12,946 nt of DNA from positions 1 through 12,946 of the forward strand of contig JBFGDZ010000102.1 of assembly GCA_041580375.1 (NCBI GenBank), in the 5' to 3' direction. Made by a program: the position numbers and the translations under genes. Positions 1-8,400 of the stretch are shown here, one piece after another. The stretch is from JAPUIN01 sp041580375 (GTDB taxonomy: Bacteria > Acidobacteriota > Polarisedimenticolia > Gp22-AA2). The notes beneath the pieces are model-generated. The model saw only the letters and a list, made by a program, of their open reading frames with translations, was not told where the DNA came from and made no database searches. The number at the start of each line of letters is the position of its first letter. Position 1 is the stretch's first letter.

Positions 1-1
1 G

Positions 2-3000
2 GCCTTCCCGCGCGTCCAGTGGTTCGCCGACGGGGCGCTCAACGCCAGCGTGGAGGCGGTCGACCGCTGGGTGGAGCGGGGGCGGGGATCGCGCATCGCT
101 TTCCAGTGGGAGGGGGACCGGGTCGACTCGGAAAAGCGCCCGCTCGAGCAGCGCGCGATCATCTACGCCGAGCTTCTGGACCGGGTGAAGGAGTGCGCCT
201 CCGCCCTCCGGGCGCTCGGCCTGAAGCGCGGCGACAGCCTGGTCCTGTACATGCCGAACATCATCGAGACGTACGTCGTGCAGCTCTCCGCGGCGCGCAT
301 CGGCGTCGTCTACCACCCGGTCTTCGCCGGGTTCGCGCGCGAGGAGCTGAGCGACCGGCTGCACATGATGGGCGCGCGCGTGCTTCTCACCGCCGACGGC
401 GCCTTCCGCAAGGGCGAGGTGATCCAGTACAAGCGCGACTTCGTCGACCCGGCGCTCTCGGACTTCGTGCCCGTCGATCGCGCCGTCGATCTGGCCGCGC
501 AGGCTCTCAGGACGCGCCCCGCCGGCGCGGACGGCAGCCTCCTCGAAGGGCTGCGCGAGGCGCTGAAGGACAAGGTCACGATCGAGAAGCGCAAGCTGCG
601 CGCCCTGTTCGCCCGCGGCCTGGCCGAACGGTCGGAACGGGACGCCCGGCGCCCCGGGGGCGCGGGCCGCGCCGGAGAAGCCGGGACGGCTGCGCGAGGA
701 CGCGGCGCCGGCGGACCGGTCCCGCCGCTCGACGACGCCGGGCTTCCGCTCGTGCAGCGGATCTTCGAGGCGGCCGGCCGGCTGGATCGGGAGGAGACGG
801 AGCGAGCGCGGGGGGCCTCCCGGAGCGGGACGGCCGGCGCGGCGGTCGAGGATCCCGCGATCCCGGAAGAGGAAGCGCTCGGTGGCGATGAGCGGGCGCT
901 CGCGGCGGACTTCGCCTCGCGCCTGGAGGGCGTGAAGAGCGCCGTCGAGAAGGTCGTGATCCTCCGGCGTATCGGGACGCGCGGGGAGGGGGCCTGGGTC
1001 GAAGGGCGCGACCGGTCGTTCGAGGATTTCATCGAGGCCGGGCGGCGCGCGGGCGCCTCGGCGGAGCCGGAGGCGATGGGGGCCGAGGACGCCCTGTTCG
1101 TCATGTTCACCTCCGGCAGCACCGGGAAGCCGAAAGGTCTCGTCCACACGCACGGCGGGTATCTCGCCCGGCTGCCGTTCCTGATCCGGACGCTGTTCGG
1201 CCTGACCCCCGATCAGAGCATCCTGACCGTCGCGGATCCCGGGTGGATCACCGGCCAGTCGTTCGTCTGCTGGGGCCCGCTCGTCTACGGCATGACGAGC
1301 ATCCTGGTCGGCTTCGTCCCGACCGAGGACCGGCTGTGGGCCGCGATCGAGCGGTACGGGGCGAACTTCCTCAAGACCGGCGTCACCGGGATCCGGGCGT
1401 CGATGGGGGACGACCCCGAGCACGTGCGCTCGCACGACCTCGGAAGCCTGCGTCACCGGGGCGGCGGCGCCGTGCCGGCGGAGATCGACGCGACACGCTA
1501 CACCTCCTGCTCGTGTGCCGAGCCGCTCGACGCCGCGGTGCAGGCCTGGTGGGAGGCGCACATCGGTCCGATGATGAACTGCTACTGGCGCACGGAGGAC
1601 TCCGCCCCCGAGACCGGCGCCGCGCCCTCCGCGCATCCCCAGGAGCCGGACGCCTCGGCGCGGCCGCTGCCGTGGTCCGAGATGGCGGTGTTCGTCATCC
1701 GGGACGAGGACGGCGCGCCGGTCGAGCCGCGCCCGGCGTCGATCGGCGAGAAGGGCACGGTCTTCGTGCGGCACAACCCGGGCATCGCGCGCGGCACCTG
1801 GGCGCGCCCCGGGGTCTCCGGCGGCCGACCGGATCCCGCAGCCTGGCGATCCGATCCTCGCTTCGCCGCGATCTACCACGCCGACGTCCCCGGCTGGCAC
1901 AACACGGGGGACGCGGGCGTCGCGAACGGGAACGGGACGATCACCTTCCTGGGCCGCGACGACGAGGTGCTCAACGTCAGCGGTCACCGCGTCGGCACGC
2001 AGGAGATCGAGGGCGCCGTGCGCTCGCACCCGGCGGTCGCCAACGTCGCGGCGATCGGGATCCCGGCCGAGGTGCGCGGCGACAACCCGGTGCTCTTCGT
2101 GGTGCTGCGCGAGGGGGAGGAGGGGAGCGGCCTGCTCGACAACCAGTTGCGCGACGCCGTGTCCGAGTCGAAGGGATCGCACGTCGCGCCGGCCGCCGAC
2201 TTCATCTTCTACGTGCCGAGCCTCCCGACGACCAAGAGCGGCAAGATCCTGCGGCGGTTCCTGAAGTACGCCGCCGCGCTCGATCGCGACACGCTCGCCC
2301 GGATCATGGAGCAACTGCGCGACGGGGCCGCGCGATCGGGTCTCATCGCCGCCGATCCGGAGACGCTGGCGGCGCTGTTCCCGGCGCTCCGGAAGCAGAA
2401 CCGCACCCTGCGCCTCGGCAGCGTCGCCACGGTCGATCGGATGGAGGTCCTGATCGACGTCCTGCGCGCCGTCGCGCGGCGCCGCGAGATCGAGGTGGAC
2501 GCGGCCGGCGCCGCGGCCGGGGGGGCGGACGTCGCGGAGCGCGCGGAGGCCGGCTACCGGCCCTACGCGGCGCCGCCGGAAGCGATCTACACGCTCGGCC
2601 GGACCGACTTCCGCGCCGGCGTCGACCCGCTGCCTCTCGCCCAGGAGACCTGGGGGATGACGAAGGGCGCGGACGGGCGTCCCCGGCACGGCGAGCCCGA
2701 GCGGGCGCTGGTGAAGGTCGTCGAGCCGGTGCCCGGCGATCCGGAGCCGAACGAGGTGGTCGTCCAGAACCTGTTCTCCGGTTCGACGCACAACGTCCTG
2801 CACGCGCTGATGGCCGATCCGGTCTCCCCGTTCGAGTGGCACCGCAAGCCGTACCACGTCCTGGGCAGCGGCGCCGTCTCCCGCGTCGTGCGCTGCGGCC
2901 GCGAGGTGGATCGGCAGGGACTCTTCTCTCCCGGCGATCTGGCCGTGAACTTCCCGGCCCTCTACCGGGTGCTCGACCCGCGCGTCTCCGAGGACGCCAT

Positions 3001-5461
3001 GCACGCGGGATTCGAGATCCAGGGCTTCGAGACGCCGGACGGGACGATGCGCCCCTTCGACCGGGTGCTGGCGCCGCAGCTGCTGCCGTTCCCGAAGGGG
3101 CTGACGCTGGAGCAGGCGGCGTCGTTCATGCTCAACCTGGTCACCGTCTACCGGGCGCTGACGCACCGCATGCCCGTGCGGCGCGGACAGAGCCTCCTGA
3201 TCGAGGGGGCGACGGGCGGCACCGGGGCCCACGGCGTCGAAATCGGGCGCATCCTCGGGGCGCGCGTCATCGGTCTCGTGAGCAGCGCCGATCGGGGCCG
3301 GCGCGTTCTCGAGATGGGCGCGGCGGCGTACCTCGACCGCAAGGACCCGGCGGTGCGCGATCTGTGGACGCCGGTCCCGGATGATCCGGACGAATGGGCG
3401 GCGTGGGAGCGCGCGGGCGAGCCGCTGCTCGAACAGATTCGCGCGCGCAACGACGGGAAACTGCTCGACGCGGTCCTCTCCTTCACGGGACGGCCGGCAT
3501 TCGGACGGCTCGTCCAGACGCTCGGGCCGGGCGGCCGGCTGTCGTTCTTCGGCGCCTTCCTCGGCTACTGCCAGCGCTTTTTGGGCCGGGGGCCGGAGGA
3601 GGGCGCGTCGGACGAGGCGCCGGAGACGATGTTCGCCCGCGCCGGGCTGCGCGCCGGGATGGGCGTGCTCGTGCACTACGGCGCCGCCGCCGGCGACGGG
3701 GTCGAGGACGGCAACGGCCTGGAGGCGATCCGCGCGGCCCTCGCGATGGGGGCGCGGGTCGTCGCCCTGACCCGGACGGACGCCCAGGGGGCCTGGCTGA
3801 ACCGGCACCCCGAGATCGCCTCGCGCATCTCCGGCACGGTCAGCCTGGAGTCGCTGCGGCGCGGCTCGCGCTTCGAGTGGCCCGACCGCATGCCGGACTA
3901 CGACCGCGATCCGGCGCGCTACGAGCGTTACGAGAACCTCACCCTCAAGCCGCTCGGCGCCGCGATCGGACGGCTGCTGCGCGCCGCCGGCGACCCGCGC
4001 GGCCAGCCGGACGTCATTTACGCCCGGGGCGACGAGGACACGCTCGCGGCGGATCTCTTCATGGTGAAGCCGTTCACCGGCTCCGTCGTCTACGGCGAGT
4101 CGCGCCGCCGCGCCTACACGATCTACGCGCCGCAGGTCTGGATGCGGCAGCGCAGGGCTCTGTTCCCCACGTTTGCGATCATCGGCAGCCACATGGGCAA
4201 CCCGCAGCAGGGGCGCGAGGTGATCGACTGGATCGCGCGGGGCATCCTCCCGATCCGTCCGCCCCGCGTGTTCGAGGCGGACGAGGCGCCGCGCGCCTTC
4301 CAGGAGATGCACGACAACGCGTCGTCCGGGTCCTTCGTGGTGCACCTGACCTCGCCCGGCCGCTCGCTCACCACGGCGCGCGAGATCGACGAGGCGAATG
4401 GCGCGCAGTTCTTCGACGACAAGTACGTGACCGTCCGGCTCGACGCGATCCGGGAGGCGGCGGGGCCGAGGGACGGCGTGGCGAGCCACATCGCGCGCGT
4501 CACGATGCGCGGATCGGGCGGCCGTCCCCCCGCGCTGGCGCGCGACGCCGTCTATCAGATCGGGGACGCGTTCCGCCGCCTGGGGAAGGACCCCCGCGTC
4601 GCGGCCGTCATCCTCACCGGCGAGGGGAACGTGGCGTTCCTGGCCGGGCAGGATCTCCGGCAGCTGTACGACGACGTCGAGGACGTCGACGCGGCCCTCG
4701 CCATCGCGCGCGACGCGCAGCGGATCTTCGACGAGGTCGAGGCGTTCCCGCGGCCGGTCATCGCCGTCGCCAACGGCGTGGCCCTGGGCGGCGGCCACGA
4801 GCTGCTGATGGCGGCCCACTATCGCATCGGGACGCGCGCGCCCCGGGTCCGCCTCGGCCAGCCCGAGATCGTGCTCAACATCATCCCCGGCTTCGCCGGG
4901 ACGCAGCGGCTGACGCGGCTCCTCGTGGATCGGCTGGGCCTGGAGCGCGGCGTGCGCGAGGCGCTGGAGATGGTCCTCACGGGCCGCCACTACGAGGTCG
5001 AGGAGGCGCTCGCGCTCGGGCTCCTGGAGGAGGCCGTCGAGGCGAACGCGCTGGAGCGCGCCTGCGCGCTCGCCCGGGGGCACGCGGAATCGCTCCGCAC
5101 CGGAGCGCCGGATCCGCTGAGCGGGGCCCATCAGGCGCGCCGCCGGGCGCGCGCGGTCTGGCGCCGTCCCGTCGATCTTCCCGCAGATTTTCTGGATGGC
5201 GACGCGCGCATCGATCTCTTCCTGGAGCAAGCGCGCCAGCCCGGGATCGGCCGCGAGGCGCCGGTCGTGCGCGCCATCGAGGCGACGATCCTCGGGCTGC
5301 GCGAGGGGTTCGAGGCGGGCTGCGGGCGGGAGGCGTGGTCGTTCGCGTCGCTGGTGGTGGACGAGCGGTACGGACGGAAGGGGATTCGGAATTTTCTTGA
5401 GCGGCGGAAGCCGGCGCCCCTGCCGGCGCGGCGCTCCGAGACGCTGGGCGAGAGGAGGTGA
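2..5461 (+). CDS. pcs: Propionyl-CoA synthase, trifunctional fusion with rearranged domains (5'-partial)
   Basis: Converts 3-hydroxypropionate, ATP, CoA and NADPH to propionyl-CoA in three steps on one cytosolic polypeptide. The frame is open from nt 2 and already shows acetyl-CoA-synthetase-like sequence (WFADGALNAS) before the GTG at 50, so the true start lies upstream. About 100 residues are missing if it resembles the 1822-residue Chloroflexus enzyme; 1819 are visible. Domains in order: (1) AMP-forming ligase, nt 2 to about 2290, with P-loop TSGSTGKPKG (1109-1138), ADPGWITGQS, YWRTEDS (1583-1603), GRDDEVLNVSGHRVGT (from 1952) and acylation/adenylation Lys in SGKILRR (2243-2245). (2) MDR acrylyl-CoA reductase, about 2587-4365, NADPH loop EGATGGTG (from 3203), with the Pcs-type second Rossmann insertion. 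(3) Enoyl-CoA hydratase, about 4380-5400, with both catalytic Glu present in GGGHE (4799-4801) and QPE (4865-4867), ending in the Pcs-type tail GIRNFLERR. Chloroflexus Pcs has hydratase before reductase, so the order here is changed. Family assignment is very secure; the absolute substrate is inferred. Confidence 0.95.
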   Translation, partial: AFPRVQWFADGALNASVEAVDRWVERGRGSRIAFQWEGDRVDSEKRPLEQRAIIYAELLDRVKECASALRALGLKRGDSLVLYMPNIIETYVVQLSAARIGVVYHPVFAGFAREELSDRLHMMGARVLLTADGAFRKGEVIQYKRDFVDPALSDFVPVDRAVDLAAQALRTRPAGADGSLLEGLREALKDKVTIEKRKLRALFARGLAERSERDARRPGGAGRAGEAGTAARGRGAGGPVPPLDDAGLPLVQRIFEAAGRLDREETERARGASRSGTAGAAVEDPAIPEEEALGGDERALAADFASRLEGVKSAVEKVVILRRIGTRGEGAWVEGRDRSFEDFIEAGRRAGASAEPEAMGAEDALFVMFTSGSTGKPKGLVHTHGGYLARLPFLIRTLFGLTPDQSILTVADPGWITGQSFVCWGPLVYGMTSILVGFVPTEDRLWAAIERYGANFLKTGVTGIRASMGDDPEHVRSHDLGSLRHRGGGAVPAEIDATRYTSCSCAEPLDAAVQAWWEAHIGPMMNCYWRTEDSAPETGAAPSAHPQEPDASARPLPWSEMAVFVIRDEDGAPVEPRPASIGEKGTVFVRHNPGIARGTWARPGVSGGRPDPAAWRSDPRFAAIYHADVPGWHNTGDAGVANGNGTITFLGRDDEVLNVSGHRVGTQEIEGAVRSHPAVANVAAIGIPAEVRGDNPVLFVVLREGEEGSGLLDNQLRDAVSESKGSHVAPAADFIFYVPSLPTTKSGKILRRFLKYAAALDRDTLARIMEQLRDGAARSGLIAADPETLAALFPALRKQNRTLRLGSVATVDRMEVLIDVLRAVARRREIEVDAAGAAAGGADVAERAEAGYRPYAAPPEAIYTLGRTDFRAGVDPLPLAQETWGMTKGADGRPRHGEPERALVKVVEPVPGDPEPNEVVVQNLFSGSTHNVLHALMADPVSPFEWHRKPYHVLGSGAVSRVVRCGREVDRQGLFSPGDLAVNFPALYRVLDPRVSEDAMHAGFEIQGFETPDGTMRPFDRVLAPQLLPFPKGLTLEQAASFMLNLVTVYRALTHRMPVRRGQSLLIEGATGGTGAHGVEIGRILGARVIGLVSSADRGRRVLEMGAAAYLDRKDPAVRDLWTPVPDDPDEWAAWERAGEPLLEQIRARNDGKLLDAVLSFTGRPAFGRLVQTLGPGGRLSFFGAFLGYCQRFLGRGPEEGASDEAPETMFARAGLRAGMGVLVHYGAAAGDGVEDGNGLEAIRAALAMGARVVALTRTDAQGAWLNRHPEIASRISGTVSLESLRRGSRFEWPDRMPDYDRDPARYERYENLTLKPLGAAIGRLLRAAGDPRGQPDVIYARGDEDTLAADLFMVKPFTGSVVYGESRRRAYTIYAPQVWMRQRRALFPTFAIIGSHMGNPQQGREVIDWIARGILPIRPPRVFEADEAPRAFQEMHDNASSGSFVVHLTSPGRSLTTAREIDEANGAQFFDDKYVTVRLDAIREAAGPRDGVASHIARVTMRGSGGRPPALARDAVYQIGDAFRRLGKDPRVAAVILTGEGNVAFLAGQDLRQLYDDVEDVDAALAIARDAQRIFDEVEAFPRPVIAVANGVALGGGHELLMAAHYRIGTRAPRVRLGQPEIVLNIIPGFAGTQRLTRLLVDRLGLERGVREALEMVLTGRHYEVEEALALGLLEEAVEANALERACALARGHAESLRTGAPDPLSGAHQARRRARAVWRRPVDLPADFLDGDARIDLFLEQARQPGIGREAPVVRAIEATILGLREGFEAGCGREAWSFASLVVDERYGRKGIRNFLERRKPAPLPARRSETLGERR
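5453..5458 (+). promoter_or_regulatory. Shine-Dalgarno AGGAGG of mcr inside the end of pcs
   Basis: A perfect AGGAGG forms the last Arg codons of pcs, immediately before its TGA (5459-5461). It is only 2 nt from the ATG at 5461, which overlaps the stop as TGATG, but 8 nt from an in-frame GTG at 5467, the ideal distance. The arrangement implies translational coupling of mcr to pcs and favours GTG 5467 as the start. ATG 5461 and ATG 5506 remain possible. Confidence 0.6.
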
Positions 5462-5466
5462 TGGCG

Positions 5467-8400
5467 GTGAAGAGCCGGGCGAAGAGGACGAAAACTGGGG
5501 CTGACATGTTGCGACGCGACCCCGGTGTGGCGGCCGGGCCGAACCCGGCGTTCGATCCGGAGCAGTTCCGCGGTCAGGTCGTGATGGTCACGGGCGCCGG
5601 CAAGGGGGTCGGCCCAGGCGGGATCGGCTACAACGTCGCCATGGCGTTCGCGCGCGCGGGCGCCCGGCTCGCCATCATCGGCCGCACCGAGGAGAAGCTG
5701 CGCGGAACGGCGGCCGACATCAGGAGGATCGGAGGGGAGGTTCTCTACGTCGTGGGGGACGTGAGCGAACCGTCCTCCCTGGAGCGGCTGTTCGCGGAGA
5801 CGGAGCGGGTCTGGGGCCGCCTGGACGTGCTGGTCAACAACGCCGGCCTGTCGGGGGAGGTGCGCGCGCTCGTGCGCATCCCGCAGCGCAACTGGCGCTA
5901 CGCGTTCAACGTGCACGTGCACACGATGGCGACCGTCCGGATGGCCGCGGGCCTGATGCAGGCGAAGGGGATCGCCGGGACGATCCTGAACGTGGGGACC
6001 TACTTCACGTCCCCGGACCGCCACGCCGTCCGGCCGTACCCGTTCCGCACCCCCTACACGGCCGCGCAGGCCTGGAAGCTCGAGCACTCGCGGGCCGCGG
6101 CCTGGAGCCTCGCGAAGTCCGGCATCCGGGTCCTGGCCATCAATCCGGGCCCGGTGGAGGGCGGACGGATCGATTCGATCGTCTATCCGCTCGGGGCGCT
6201 CGAGCGCGGATTGTGGGGGCGTGACGTCCTGGGCGCGGACATCCGACGCAAGACGGAGGAGATGCATCCGGCGCGACGTTTCCTCAAACAGGAGGACGTC
6301 GCCCGGTCGATCCTGGCGCTCGTCTCGCGCGAGCTGCGCGACGCGGCCAACGGATCGGTGATCGAGCTGTCGGGCGGCCTGGACTATCGCGTGCCGCCCC
6401 AGGTGGCGCCTCCGCTCCTGGGCGGGTCGGAGCCGGATCTCGCGGGCCGGCGCGTCCTCCTGATCGGGCGGCCGGGGCGCGCGCAGGCGGCGAACCTGGT
6501 CCTGGCTCTGAGCGGTTGCGGGGCCGAGGTGATCCTGGCCGCGCCCGACGCGCGGGAGATCCTCGCCGACCTGGACGGCGGATGCTCCCCCTCCGACTAC
6601 GGCGACGGTCAGAAGACGCTCCTCGGCCGGGTGACGGCGATCCCTCTCGACCCGGGTCGCGAGGAGGCTGTGGCCGCCTTCTTCGATCGCCTGACCGGCG
6701 GCGGGAACGGCGAGGCGGTGAACGGCAACGGAGGACAGGCCCCTCCCGAGATCGACTCCGTGGTCGTGCTGACGGGCGATCCCGGCGGCGCGCGCGGGAT
6801 CCGGGACATGACGTACGAGGACGAGAGGATCTGGAGGGAGCGTTACGCGCTGGAGCCGGCGTCGCTGCTGCGCTACGCGGCCGCCGCCCTGCTGCTGCAG
6901 GGGAACCGGCGCGCGGGGATCTCCGACGAACGATTCCAGTTGCTTCGCACATTCGTGCCGCTGCTCGAGCGGCAGCGCGGCGTCCCGGCCGAGGGCGGCA
7001 CGATCGAGCGGGTCCCGGGCGGCTGGCGCGCCGAGGAGGAGATCCTCCTGCAGTCGGGCGCCCGCCGGGCCGCCGGATCCCTCGTGGTCGTGGGCCCCGC
7101 CCTGACCCGGGACGACGCGGAGGAGGCGGCGATGATCCAGGTGGCGCGCGGCGGGCTGCAGTCGATGGTGGCATCGGTCGCCACCGAGACGGCCACCGCG
7201 CGATCCGCCGTCCGCGTCAACGCCGTCTTCCCCGGCACCGAGACGGGATCGGCCGAGCCGTCGCGCACCGCGCGCGTCGTGCTGAGGCTCGTCTCGACGC
7301 TCGCGCGGGAGATCTCCGGGATGATCCTCCACCCGGACGAGAGGAACGCCCTCGTCGGCGAGCCCGGGCCGCTCGACGGCAGAACGGCGGTCGTCACGGG
7401 GGGCGGGCGGAACATCGGCCAGTCGATCGCGCTCCGTCTGGCGCGCGAGGGCGCGGCGGTCGTCCTGGCCGGCCGGGGGCGGGCCGACCTCGAGATCACG
7501 GCCCGCGCCATCGAGGCGCTGGGAGGCCGCGCGCGGGGCGTGGCGGCCGACATCGCGTTCCCGGGCGACCGCGCGAAGATCGTGGAGGCGGCCCGGGGCC
7601 TCCTCCCGGGCGCCGGCGACGGGGGGGGCGTCGACATCTGGGTGAACAACGCGGGCATCGGAGGGACCTTCGCCACGCTCGACCAGATCGAACTGGACGG
7701 CGCGGCTCAGTGGCATCAGACGCTGGCGATCGACTTCACCGGCGCCTGGCTCGGCATGGCGCGCGCGATCCTGGACATGCGGCGGCGGCGCGCGCGCGGG
7801 GGGATCATCAACATCAGCACCTACTACGCCGACCAGCCGTACGTCTTCCGCATTCCCTACACCGTCCCGAAGGTCCTCCTGAAGACCTGCGCGAGGCTGC
7901 TGGCCGAACCGCTGCGGCCCTTCGGCCTCTACATCACCGACATCCGGCCCAGCCTGATCGACGGGCCGCGGTTCCAGTGGGTGGCGAAGAATTACGCGGA
8001 GCACTTCCGCCGACACGGGATCGAGGACCCCGCCTCCGATCCGGAGGTGCAGGAGTGGTTCCGGCGGCAGATCCCCGAGAAGGCGCCCGGGCCGGAGGAC
8101 GTCGCGGACGCGGTGCTGTTCGCGGCGCGGCGCGGGATGTCCGGCTCGGGCCAGGAGATCGCGGTGTCCACGCTGCCGATCTCCCACGACACCCTGCCGC
8201 CGGGCGCTTCGGACGTGGGCGGGCCCGGCCGCACGGTCGTCATCGTCACGACGGCGCGCAGCGACGCGGAGATCGATCGCGCGGGCGCCCTGGCGACGTG
8301 GTCGCTCGACTCGGGATCCAACCGCGTCATCGTCGCGGCCGACGACGGCATGATGGCGCGCCTGGTCCCGCGCCTGTCGCGGCGATCGAGCGCGTCGCCG

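Noticed and set aside
50..52. GTG as the start of pcs
   Set aside because: The frame is open from nt 2 and the codons before 50 already encode conserved acyl-CoA synthetase sequence, so the gene begins upstream of the window.
1450..1500. Possible frameshift pair in the ligase domain
   Set aside because: Sequence before and after matches the family in the same frame; the extra 15 or so residues look like a simple insertion rather than a frame change.
1243..3384. Alternative-frame open frame of 713 codons inside pcs
   Set aside because: Arg-rich translation without motifs; the pcs frame is uninterrupted and carries all catalytic motifs.
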